A stretch of DNA of 5,212 nucleotides from Acidobacteriaceae bacterium (GCA_003154055.1 PMCH01000321.1:1-5212), one strand, 5' to 3'; positions 1 to 5,212 are shown, numbered from the stretch's first letter. The notes: a model not told the origin generated them from the sequence alone. Numbers and translations are program-made.

Positions 1-1
1 T

Positions 2-262
2 GACCGGCTGACCGCCAAGGAACTTCGCATCGTGGCACTCATCGTCCAGGGATACAAGAACAAGGAAATCGCCACCCAACTCGGCACCACCGAGCATGTC
101 ATCAAGAATTACCTGCGCAACGTCTATGACAAAATTGGCGTCTCAGACCGGCTGGAACTGGCGCTGTTCACCATCCACCATCGCATCCTGAACGAAGCGG
201 CGGCAGCGACTGCAGCGGCGGCGATTCCGCAACCCCCACAGGGAGCGGGAGTGACCAACTAG
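2..262 (+). CDS. LuxR/GerE-type HTH transcriptional regulator, C-terminal part (5' end outside window)
   Basis: The reading frame is open from the left edge to a TAG at 260-262, giving the last 86 residues. Residues 3-63 form a complete LuxR/GerE helix-turn-helix: LT-x-KE start, GYKNKEIA, then the recognition helix region TTEHVIKNYLRNVYDKIGV and SDRLELALF. In this family the domain binds promoter DNA and is usually the output of a two-component response regulator or a ligand-sensing protein; the N-terminal half that would tell which is not in the window. A GTG at 32 lies inside the HTH and is not a sensible start, because it would remove the first helix. After the HTH there is a short tail (residues 64-86) rich in Ala, Pro and Gln, likely disordered. 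A strong terminator follows 20 bp after the stop, so this is the end of its transcription unit. The family call is secure; the input domain is unknown. Confidence 0.9.
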   Translation, partial: DRLTAKELRIVALIVQGYKNKEIATQLGTTEHVIKNYLRNVYDKIGVSDRLELALFTIHHRILNEAAAATAAAAIPQPPQGAGVTN

Positions 263-281
263 ACGTTCCCAGCAGATACCC

Positions 282-311
282 AAGGCCGCCTGCGGGCGGC
301 CTTTCTTTTAT
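282..311 (+). terminator. Rho-independent terminator of the LuxR-type gene
   Basis: A perfect 9-bp stem, AAGGCCGCC (282-290) with GGCGGCCTT (295-303), closes a TGCG tetraloop and is followed by a T-rich tract (TCTTTTATT). It begins 20 bp after the stop codon of the LuxR-type gene, as expected for an intrinsic terminator on the + strand. Confidence 0.9.
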
Positions 312-432
312 TACTCGTATCGACCCGCCCTTCACCGGGGAGTCTCCAAGAGCGGGCAGGAATTCCGTCCGGATTTTGGAACCCTCTCAAACCGGTACAC
401 CCGGACCCGGCTGCCGCCTCCAACCCAGTGGC

Positions 433-461
433 TTGACTTGCATCTGGCCAAACCCCACAAT
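433..461 (+). promoter_or_regulatory. Predicted sigma70-type promoter of the small exported protein gene
   Basis: TTGACT (433-438, 5/6 match to the -35 consensus), a 17-bp spacer, and CACAAT (456-461, 4/6 match to -10). Transcription would start near 468-470, about 32 nt before the ATG at 501, leaving room for the ribosome binding site at 483-490. It lies downstream of the LuxR terminator, so it gives the gene its own promoter. The stretch 312-432 before it shows only weak inverted repeats, e.g. GTCCGG at 367 with CCGGAC at 401. Confidence 0.55.
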
Positions 462-482
462 CCTAGCCGTCCATTGAGGCTC

Positions 483-490
483 GGAAGGAG
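483..490 (+). promoter_or_regulatory. Ribosome binding site that fixes the start at 501
   Basis: GGAAGGAG ends 10 nt before the ATG at 501. The frame can be extended to a TTG at 438, but that TTG overlaps the predicted -35 element and would give a basic extension (HNPSRPLRLGRR) in front of the hydrophobic segment. The ATG at 501 is therefore preferred. Confidence 0.75.
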
Positions 491-500
491 AGCGTGTCAC

Positions 501-896
501 ATGCAAGTCTTGAAAATTGGTTGCTACCTGCTTTTCTCGACCGCGTTCGTAACTGGCAATGGCTGCGGAAAAGCCGCGCCAACGCAGAACAATGTAGTGG
601 TAATCGAGATTAAAGACTGCGACGCACCGGATACGACCGTGAACAACGGGGCGGTAGTCAAGTGGATCGTCAAAGATCCGCTACCAAGACCCAGCTACAT
701 TGTTCACTTCACCGCCGCCGCGCCGCCCACGACGACTCCGTTCCTGGTGAGAGCCACGGTCGGCACTCTTCATACGATGAAGGTACAGCCACCTTGCAGC
801 GCAGCGAACCCAGGCGCATGCGACTATAAGTACTCGCTGACCAAGAATGATGACGGTCAGCCTTGCAAGGATCCGGTGATCCGCATCGTCCCTTAA
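501..896 (+). CDS. Small cysteine-rich exported protein, possibly a cupredoxin-like beta-sandwich (function unknown)
   Basis: This encodes 131 aa. Residues 3-18 are hydrophobic after a short N-terminus with one Lys, consistent with a signal peptide or membrane anchor. Cys22 (context TGNGC) could be a lipidation site, but the box is not canonical. The remainder is rich in alternating beta-type sequence: VVVIEI (32-37), VVKWIV (52-57), YIVHF (66-70), LHTMKVQ, then a YKYSL strand and a C-terminal DPVIRIVP. A W-strand, a Y-x-V-x-F strand followed by PF, and a closing DP-x-I-x-I-x-P strand resemble small periplasmic cupredoxin-like proteins in acidobacteria; this is from memory of the pattern and is tentative. 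There is no clear His/Cys/His/Met copper site. C40, C99, C107 and C122 could form two disulfides. It has its own promoter and converges on the kinase gene, with 7 bp between stops. I do not recognise a specific gene, and no function should be assumed. Confidence 0.78.
   Translation: MQVLKIGCYLLFSTAFVTGNGCGKAAPTQNNVVVIEIKDCDAPDTTVNNGAVVKWIVKDPLPRPSYIVHFTAAAPPTTTPFLVRATVGTLHTMKVQPPCSAANPGACDYKYSLTKNDDGQPCKDPVIRIVP
836..882. repeat. Cluster of inverted repeats at the convergent gene junction
   Basis: Three perfect dyads lie close together at the 3' end of the small exported protein gene: GCTGACC (836-842) with GGTCAGC (855-861), the 10-bp palindrome CCTTGCAAGG (861-870), and GGATC-CGGT-GATCC (869-882). 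No T-tract follows on either strand, so this is not a standard intrinsic terminator. It could fold at the 3' end of the kinase mRNA, whose stop is at 904-906, and so protect it or help termination. The bases also code for protein, so some symmetry may be chance. Confidence 0.4.
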
Positions 897-903
897 TCCC
901 TAT

Positions 904-3480
904 CTACGCCCGAGGCAGCAATGCGGTGAAGCGCGGGTCAACCTTCAGATGTTCGAAATCGGGAGTATCGCGGATTACGGTTCGTGAATAGCCCGCCGCC
1001 ACCGCCCTGCCCAGGAATTCGAGCGTCTTCTCCGTGTCCCTGAAGTGGTTGTAGAGGATGGCGGCGCGAAACAATACGTCGGGATCGGAGGTTGTAACTG
1101 CGAGCGCCTTTGCGAGCTGTTCTTGTGAGTGGCGCTCCTGACCAAGCAGGGCATAGTAGTCGGCGGTACAGGCCAGAATTGTGGCATCGCGCGGATTGAT
1201 TTTCAGCCGTTCATTTCCCAACTCAATAGCCTTGCGGTAGGCGCTCAGTGCTTCCCCACGCCGCGCAGGAATCTGGTACAGGGCGTCGCCAAGACTGCCC
1301 CAGTTGCCCCAGTCCTTGTCATCCATCTTCAACGCTTTTTGCAGTGTGTTCGCGGCGTCCTCATAGTGGAGCAAGTAGAAATAGGCAGCCCCTAAATTAC
1401 CGTACGCGTCGAAGGTTGGACGCAAAGCGATGGATCGCTCCAACTGCTCCACCGCTTGCCGATATTCACCGAGGTAAAGATAAGTGCCACCCAGATTCGA
1501 GTAGCCGCGATAGTTCAGAGGCGCCAACTGGATCGCTTTGCGAAACAGCTGCGCTGCTTCAGTGTGACGGCCCTGGCTGGAGTAGAAGGTGCCGAAAGCG
1601 CTGTATACACCCCAATAGTTTGGGCGTAACAAAAGTGCCTGGCGGTAGGATTCTTCCGCTGCCGATGCCTTTCCCTGCTTCTGATAAGCCGCCGCTAAAG
1701 ACCGCAGAGCCTCGTCGCTGGCGTGATCCAAATCGAGCGAACGTTGGAACTGCTGTACCGCTTCGTCGTACCGTCCAGTCGAAAAGTAAACATCACCAAG
1801 GCAGGTGTGCCCCTCGGCGAGTTGGGGGGTAATCGACAGCGCGCGTTCACAACTGCTTCGAGCCTTCTCCAGCCAGTCCTTTCCTCGATTCTTCCATTGA
1901 AAGCCGATGGTATACGCCATTCCCCTCGCCGCATATGCCGGCGCATAGTTCTTGTCCACGCCGACCGCCTTGTCGAACTGCGCGATCGCGTTCTCGATGT
2001 TATCGAGATTCTGATAGTCCTCCAGGTATCCGCGGCCGTGCAGGTAGAAGTCATAGGCTGCGGGCTCGGTATCCGGACGGGCTTGCAGCGCGGCCCGTTT
2101 CGAGGGATCCACTGCCAGCGGCAGCATCTCCAGAACCTTGTCGAACAAGCGGTCCTGCAGCTCGAACATGTCGCTCGACTCTCCCGTGACTTCCCGCGCG
2201 GCGATCTGCACGTGGGTTCTTGGATCCACCAGGCTGCACGTGATCCGAATCTGCGTCCCCGATTGCTGAAGGCTGCCTTCCAGCACCAGGTCGGTCCCAA
2301 ATTCGCGCCGCGCCTGGTCCGCGGTCTTCACTCCTTGCGCAACCAGGTCCCGCGTCGAGACCAGTTGCAGGTGACCACCATCCACCGCCTGCACCAGCTT
2401 CGCGGTCACGGTTTGAGTAAGACCAAGACCCAGGGCGTTGGTCGGCGGATCGCTCGCCACCGACTCAAATGGCAGCACCGCCATCACGCGCTCCGCAATC
2501 GGTGTTGGCTCGACTCGGTACCGCATCCACCACCAGAGTCCCGCTGCAATCACCGCACACACGGCCGCGATCAGCAGCCCACGGCGCCAGATCGAGGCAG
2601 TGGGCCGTCGCTGCGGATAGACCGGCATCGTTCCAGTCGCCAGATTCGACAGATCGATGCGAAGATCGCCCGCCGATTGGTAGCGTTCCTTCGGATCCTT
2701 TTGCAGCGTTCGCAGGATCACCCGCTCCAGGCCTTCGCTGATCTTTGGATTCAGTTCTCGCGGCGGCACCGGTGTCTGCTCCAGAATCGCCGCGATCAAA
2801 GGCGGGCCCGTCAGATCCCCGAACGGCCGTTTGCCGGTGCTCATCTCGTACAGCACCGCGCCCGACGACCAGACGTCGGCGCGAGCATCCGGATGCATGC
2901 CTTTGATCTGCTCCGGTGCCATGTAAGGCACGGTTCCAGCGTCCGAGTAGGTGTTCGTCAGGGGCGCGGTGGCGGTAGTATCCGCCTCGGCTTTCATCAG
3001 GAAGGCCAGCCCGAAATCCAGAATCTTGAGCTGCCCTTCGGGCGTGACTTTCAGATTGCTTGGTTTCAGATCGCGATGGATCACTCCCTGGCGATGCGCG
3101 GTTTCAAGTCCAGAGGCAAGTTGCTTGCCGAGCTGGAGGACTTCCCCTTCCGCCAGTGGACGCCCCGCTATCTTCGCATCGAGGTTGAGTCCCGGCACGA
3201 ATTCCGTGACCAGGTAGTCCACCCCATTGTCGCGGCCAAAATCGAATGCCATGGCGACATTCGGATCGGTAATGCGTGCCAGGTTCAGCGCTTCCCTGCG
3301 AAACTGCCGGCGCGCCGCCTCGCTGAGCAAGCCTAGCTTGGGGAGGATCTTGAGCGCGACATCGCGGTCGAGCTCGGAGTCGTGCGCCCGAAAGACGATT
3401 CCCATCCCACCGGAGCCGACTTGTTCGAGAATCCGGTAGCGTCCCAGCACCTGACCAATGATTGGTGTGGAGGCCGTCAT
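904..3480 (-). CDS. Transmembrane Ser/Thr protein kinase with TolB-like domain and TPR array (PknB/STPK family)
   Basis: This encodes 858 aa from the ATG at 3480. The Hanks-type kinase domain (about 14-275) looks catalytically complete: glycine loop GSGGMG 22-27, Lys44 in VALK, Glu63 in helix C, HRDLKPSN 135-142, DFG 155-157, a Thr-rich activation segment (TTATAPLTNT) suited to autophosphorylation, APE 188-190, DVWSSG 202-207, and Arg266. A juxtamembrane RRPTASIWRR leads into one membrane helix (about 301-319), so the kinase is cytoplasmic and the rest is extracytoplasmic. Residues about 330-455 form a TolB-like domain (VMAVLPFES, FGTDLVLEGSLQQSG, IRITCSLVDPRT), as in CadC-like and cyclase-associated TPR proteins. 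About ten TPR-like repeats follow (475-830), ending in DPRFTALLPRA. The frame extends to a TTG at 3624, but a terminator at 3564-3603 and a promoter at 3489-3518 lie inside that extension, which supports 3480. Substrates and ligand are unknown; the TPR array suggests protein binding. Confidence 0.95.
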   Translation of the reverse strand: MTASTPIIGQVLGRYRILEQVGSGGMGIVFRAHDSELDRDVALKILPKLGLLSEAARRQFRREALNLARITDPNVAMAFDFGRDNGVDYLVTEFVPGLNLDAKIAGRPLAEGEVLQLGKQLASGLETAHRQGVIHRDLKPSNLKVTPEGQLKILDFGLAFLMKAEADTTATAPLTNTYSDAGTVPYMAPEQIKGMHPDARADVWSSGAVLYEMSTGKRPFGDLTGPPLIAAILEQTPVPPRELNPKISEGLERVILRTLQKDPKERYQSAGDLRIDLSNLATGTMPVYPQRRPTASIWRRGLLIAAVCAVIAAGLWWWMRYRVEPTPIAERVMAVLPFESVASDPPTNALGLGLTQTVTAKLVQAVDGGHLQLVSTRDLVAQGVKTADQARREFGTDLVLEGSLQQSGTQIRITCSLVDPRTHVQIAAREVTGESSDMFELQDRLFDKVLEMLPLAVDPSKRAALQARPDTEPAAYDFYLHGRGYLEDYQNLDNIENAIAQFDKAVGVDKNYAPAYAARGMAYTIGFQWKNRGKDWLEKARSSCERALSITPQLAEGHTCLGDVYFSTGRYDEAVQQFQRSLDLDHASDEALRSLAAAYQKQGKASAAEESYRQALLLRPNYWGVYSAFGTFYSSQGRHTEAAQLFRKAIQLAPLNYRGYSNLGGTYLYLGEYRQAVEQLERSIALRPTFDAYGNLGAAYFYLLHYEDAANTLQKALKMDDKDWGNWGSLGDALYQIPARRGEALSAYRKAIELGNERLKINPRDATILACTADYYALLGQERHSQEQLAKALAVTTSDPDVLFRAAILYNHFRDTEKTLEFLGRAVAAGYSRTVIRDTPDFEHLKVDPRFTALLPRA

Positions 3481-3488
3481 CAGCCCGG

Positions 3489-3518
3489 ATACTAGGCTGG
3501 CGCACTGCGAAACGTCAA
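3489..3518 (-). promoter_or_regulatory. Predicted sigma70-type promoter of the kinase gene, possibly leaderless
   Basis: On the - strand: TTGACG (3518-3513, 5/6 match), an 18-bp spacer, then TAGTAT (3494-3489, 4/6 match). Only 8 nt separate the -10 element from the ATG at 3480, so transcription would start at or within a few bases of the start codon. In keeping with this, no Shine-Dalgarno sequence precedes the ATG (only CCGGGCTG). Confidence 0.5.
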
Positions 3519-3563
3519 CACGCACCGCGCTGGCAAGATATGTTTTCAACCACTCCGTGGTGC

Positions 3564-3603
3564 AAAAAATAGACGGGAGGCCCCTCCCCAGGATTGCCTC
3601 CCG
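3564..3603 (-). terminator. Rho-independent terminator of the secreted-protein gene
   Basis: Read on the - strand: CGGGAGGC (3603-3596), a 14-nt loop, then GCCTCCCG (3581-3574). This perfect 8-bp GC-rich stem is followed by TCTATTTTTTG, with six consecutive T at 3569-3564. It lies 24 bp after the stop codon of the secreted-protein gene and 83 bp before the kinase ATG, so it separates the two same-strand genes into distinct transcription units, barring readthrough. Confidence 0.88.
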
Positions 3604-3627
3604 CCGCTTCAACCCACACCTCAAGAA

Positions 3628-4308
3628 CTACGGCTTGCAGGTGGGCGGATCGTGGCTCAGATCGGGATCGGTGCACAGCGGTCCGAGATTGGTCTGATTG
3701 TCTGGGACGCTTATCATCGCCACCGGACCGGCTTTGTGTTCGCCGTTGAACGGTGTGGGCTTCGTCACATCGAACGTGCACCCATTCTGGTTGGCATCGT
3801 TCGGATCGTTAAACCAGAAACCGACGTGGAAGGAGTTCGTCGGCGCCAGGCTGGCATCCGGATCGAAGCCGAAGATCTGGTCCAGAAGAATCGTCTTGAT
3901 GGTGGTCTTGAAATGGCCCGCACCGTTCGTTTGTAAATCACTCTGATACCACGCGAGGCCGAAGTTGGTGAAATTCGTGTCGGGGTTTCCGTTGGACAGC
4001 AGATTGCTGCGCTGGACAGTAAACATGTCGAACGCCAGATGCGGCCGGATGTTGTTGCCTTCGATCGTCAGCGTGTCCGCGAGCTTGCCCCGCTTCACAT
4101 TGACGTGAACACTCGGAGCTGGGTTTCCCGCGACCCCTACGCACGCCGCAAACTTCGGATTCACGTGCAGGTCGAAATCGACGACATTGACCGGTTTCTG
4201 TGCCGCCGCCGGTTGAACGGCTAGGACCAGCGCAGCCACCGCTGCCACCGAAAGAAAAATGAACTTGCTGAGAGGGTGCTGCTTGGTTCTGCTTGTGCTG
4301 CTGTTCAT
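3628..4308 (-). CDS. Secreted protein of unknown function (226 aa)
   Basis: Residues 1-36 form a typical Sec signal peptide: polar basic start (MNSSTSRTKQ, Lys15), hydrophobic core FIFLSVAAVAALVLA, and a cleavage site after PAAA (36), leaving a mature protein of about 190 aa. The mature part has no further membrane segment. It carries four Cys (56, 177, 212, 224), which may form disulfides, and several conserved-looking blocks: HLAFDMFTVQRSNLL (90-104), FGLAWYQSDL (116-125), TILLDQIFGFDPDASLAPTN (139-158), FHVGFWFNDPNDA (160-172) and TPFNGEHKAGPVAMISVPD (185-203). The look is of a compact beta-rich exported protein. I know of no characterised family with these blocks, though similar hypothetical proteins seem to recur in acidobacteria (from memory, unverified). 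The start at 4308 is fixed by AAAGGAG at 4324-4318; a TTG at 4347 would put 13 extra residues ahead of the signal peptide and falls within a palindrome. It is transcribed away from the winged-helix regulator and ends at its own terminator before the kinase gene. Confidence 0.88.
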   Translation of the reverse strand: MNSSTSRTKQHPLSKFIFLSVAAVAALVLAVQPAAAQKPVNVVDFDLHVNPKFAACVGVAGNPAPSVHVNVKRGKLADTLTIEGNNIRPHLAFDMFTVQRSNLLSNGNPDTNFTNFGLAWYQSDLQTNGAGHFKTTIKTILLDQIFGFDPDASLAPTNSFHVGFWFNDPNDANQNGCTFDVTKPTPFNGEHKAGPVAMISVPDNQTNLGPLCTDPDLSHDPPTCKP

Positions 4309-4317
4309 TACAATTGT

Positions 4318-4324
4318 CTCCTTT
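4318..4324 (-). promoter_or_regulatory. Ribosome binding site of the secreted-protein gene
   Basis: AAAGGAG on the - strand, 9 nt before the ATG at 4308. It is the strongest Shine-Dalgarno sequence in the window and decides the start against the TTG at 4347. Confidence 0.85.
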
Positions 4325-4342
4325 GAGTAAGAACTCTGGTTG

Positions 4343-4356
4343 TGCAAAGTTTTGCA
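4343..4356. promoter_or_regulatory. Palindrome TGCAAA-GT-TTTGCA, candidate operator
   Basis: A perfect 6+6 bp dyad with a 2-bp centre lies 35-48 bp upstream of the secreted-protein ATG (4308), where an operator or promoter element would sit. The arms are flanked by partial further symmetry (GTTG...CAAC). I find no convincing -35/-10 pair for the secreted-protein gene nearby, so this could be an activator or repressor site. The regulator is unknown; the divergent winged-helix protein is one candidate. Confidence 0.35.
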
Positions 4357-4370
4357 ACTCCTACCCCTCG

Positions 4371-4383
4371 TTCCTCTGAGGAA
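4371..4383. promoter_or_regulatory. Palindrome TTCCTC-T-GAGGAA, candidate operator
   Basis: A perfect 6+6 bp dyad around one central base, about 27 bp (centre to centre) from the dyad at 4343-4356 and upstream of both divergent genes. The - strand also reads GGAAC here, which resembles the -35 element of ECF sigma factor promoters, but I cannot place a matching -10. Confidence 0.3.
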
Positions 4384-4416
4384 TGTTGAACTTTCTACTG
4401 CCTGATCGGAAGAACC

Positions 4417-4445
4417 TTGCCGCCGTCTTGGACGCGCTCTACAAT
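4417..4445 (+). promoter_or_regulatory. Predicted sigma70-type promoter of the winged-helix regulator gene
   Basis: TTGCCG (4417-4422, 4/6 match), a 17-bp spacer, then TACAAT (4440-4445, 5/6 match). Transcription would start near 4452, leaving an untranslated leader of about 120 nt before the ATG at 4572. The leader contains a possible hairpin, TGCCGT (4468-4473) with ACGGCA (4484-4489), and two TTGCAA hexamers. Confidence 0.5.
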
Positions 4446-4571
4446 CTGCTTCAACGCCAGTCAGAGGTGCCGTCCCCCTTGCAACGGCAAACTAGCTGAG
4501 CAGGGCGGCGAAGTCCTAAGCACTTCGAAAAAGAATTGCAAAAGAAATCCAAGTTTCTTCCAAATGCGGCT

Positions 4572-5212
4572 ATGCCATTGGAGACAAAACTCTTGTACGA
4601 GTTTGCGCGCTTCCGTCTGGATCCCGGGCAGCGTCTGCTGCTGTGCGAGGGAAAGGCGGTTTCGCTATCTCCGAAGGCGTTTGAGCTGCTGTTGGTCCTG
4701 ATAAAAAGCGACGGGCGCCTGCTCACCAAAGACGATCTGATGAGGCGACTCTGGCCCGACAGCTTTGTGGAAGAAGCCAACCTCACCGTCAACATCTCGG
4801 CTTTGCGGAAAGCGCTGGGCGATACTCTCGATGGGCAGGAGTTCATCGAGACTGTTCCGAAACACGGCTATCGCTTCATTGCCGCTGTGACGGAGTTGGT
4901 TGAGGAAAACCAGTCCCCCAAGCGGGCGCCCGGGAAAGCGGTGGTGCAGCCGATCAGCGACGGGGTGGATTTTCATGCCGACGCGATACCCGCGGATCGT
5001 TTGGCCCCGGATCACGAATTGCCGCCTCGTTCCCGCGCCCGGCTGGTGGGAGTCTCTGTACTCATTCTTGGAATCGCACTCGCTGGTGTCTTTTACTCGC
5101 TCTATCGGCAGCGGTCTTCCCGAAAGCAGGCACCGGATGCACCCCGCCGCCTGGCCATCCTTCCCTTCCAGAATCTCCGCCAGGATCCCAACAGCGATTT
5201 TCTGGGCTACTC
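4572..5212 (+). CDS. CadC-like membrane winged-helix transcriptional regulator with TolB-like domain (3' end outside window)
   Basis: The frame is open from ATG 4572 to the right edge (213 complete codons). Residues 9-106 form an OmpR/PhoB-type winged helix: YEFARFRLDPGQRLLL, LSPKAFELLLVLI, the W61PDSFVEEANLTVNISALRK recognition region (about 61-80), and the wing VPKHGYRFIAAV (95-106). No receiver domain precedes it. A Pro/Ala-rich linker (107-157) leads to one membrane helix (about 158-175) flanked by RSRAR and RQRSSRK. At 193 a TolB-like domain begins (LAILPFQNL, DPNSDFLG) and is cut by the window edge; TPR repeats normally follow in such proteins. It probably binds DNA from the membrane in response to an extracytoplasmic signal, as CadC and ToxR do; this is inference. 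No Shine-Dalgarno precedes ATG 4572. An in-frame TTG at 4593 has GGAG 9 nt upstream and is the alternative start, at the edge of the winged helix. The TolB-like start matches the one in the nearby kinase. Confidence 0.92.
   Translation, partial: MPLETKLLYEFARFRLDPGQRLLLCEGKAVSLSPKAFELLLVLIKSDGRLLTKDDLMRRLWPDSFVEEANLTVNISALRKALGDTLDGQEFIETVPKHGYRFIAAVTELVEENQSPKRAPGKAVVQPISDGVDFHADAIPADRLAPDHELPPRSRARLVGVSVLILGIALAGVFYSLYRQRSSRKQAPDAPRRLAILPFQNLRQDPNSDFLGY

Noticed and set aside
325..406. Inverted repeats CCCGC/GCGGG and GTCCGG/CCGGAC between the first terminator and the promoter
   Set aside because: Short stems with long loops in GC-rich DNA; expected by chance and with no further support.
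881..926. Inverted repeat CCGCAT / ATGCGG across the convergent junction
   Set aside because: A 6-bp stem with a 34-nt loop and no T-tract is too weak to call a terminator.
1695..2300. Open frame of 201 codons on the - strand in another frame of the kinase gene
   Set aside because: Overlaps the well-supported TolB/TPR coding frame, is rich in Arg, Ser, Thr and Trp, and matches no family. It is a shadow frame and not a frameshift, since the main frame is intact throughout.
1723..3336. Long open frame (537 codons) on the + strand, antisense to the kinase gene
   Set aside because: It lies entirely opposite the kinase coding region, is rich in Arg, His and Gln as expected from reading high-GC codons backwards, has no ribosome binding site, and shows no recognisable domain.
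3515..3781. Open frame on the - strand bridging the secreted-protein 3' end and the kinase promoter
   Set aside because: It crosses a strong terminator, has no ribosome binding site, and overlaps the true secreted-protein frame.
4417..4701. Small + strand frame starting inside the divergent region
   Set aside because: Its start overlaps the predicted -35 element and it runs out of frame through the winged-helix domain. The translation is rich in Cys, Arg and Ser, with no domain.
4451..5015. Two - strand open frames opposite the winged-helix regulator
   Set aside because: The + strand frame encodes an unmistakable winged helix, membrane segment and TolB-like start; the opposite frames are its shadows.

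Overview
The window looks like a chromosomal fragment from an Acidobacteriota bacterium, probably a soil Terriglobia-type lineage. This is inferred from gene style, not from a marker gene. The signs are about 60% GC, a transmembrane Ser/Thr kinase with a TolB-like and TPR C-terminal half, a CadC-like membrane winged-helix regulator with the same TolB-like start, and a LuxR-type HTH with the NKEIA / VIKNYLRNVYDKIGVSDR signature typical of that phylum. I see no RNA genes, CRISPR arrays, insertion sequences or phage genes.

Layout, left to right. The 3' end of a LuxR/GerE-type regulator runs in from the left edge (2-262, +) and ends at a strong intrinsic terminator (282-311). A sigma70-like promoter (433-461) and a good ribosome binding site precede a small cysteine-rich exported protein of unknown function (501-896, +). 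It converges on the kinase gene with only 7 bp between the stop codons; the junction is dense in inverted repeats. The kinase gene (3480 down to 904, -) encodes 858 aa: cytoplasmic kinase domain, one membrane helix, TolB-like domain and about ten TPR-like repeats. Its -10 element lies 8 nt before the ATG, so the mRNA may be leaderless. Upstream of it, and separated by a clear intrinsic terminator (3564-3603), is a 226-aa secreted protein of unknown function (4308 down to 3628, -). A 263-bp divergent region (4309-4571) holds palindromes, three TTGCAA hexamers and a rightward promoter. It separates the secreted-protein gene from a winged-helix membrane regulator (4572 to the right edge, +), which is cut off just inside its TolB-like domain.

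How the genes may work together (inference). The window is a small signalling neighbourhood. The kinase and the winged-helix regulator pair different cytoplasmic outputs (phosphorylation, DNA binding) with the same kind of membrane-anchored TolB-like domain, and the kinase adds a long TPR array. The secreted protein lies between them, divergent from the regulator and just upstream of the kinase, so it is a reasonable candidate for a regulated product or an extracytoplasmic partner. The terminators and separate promoters argue for individually controlled units rather than one operon. Nothing here amounts to a recognisable defence, mobile or biosynthetic system. The most interesting points are the shared sensor module, the uncharacterised secreted protein and the divergent control region.
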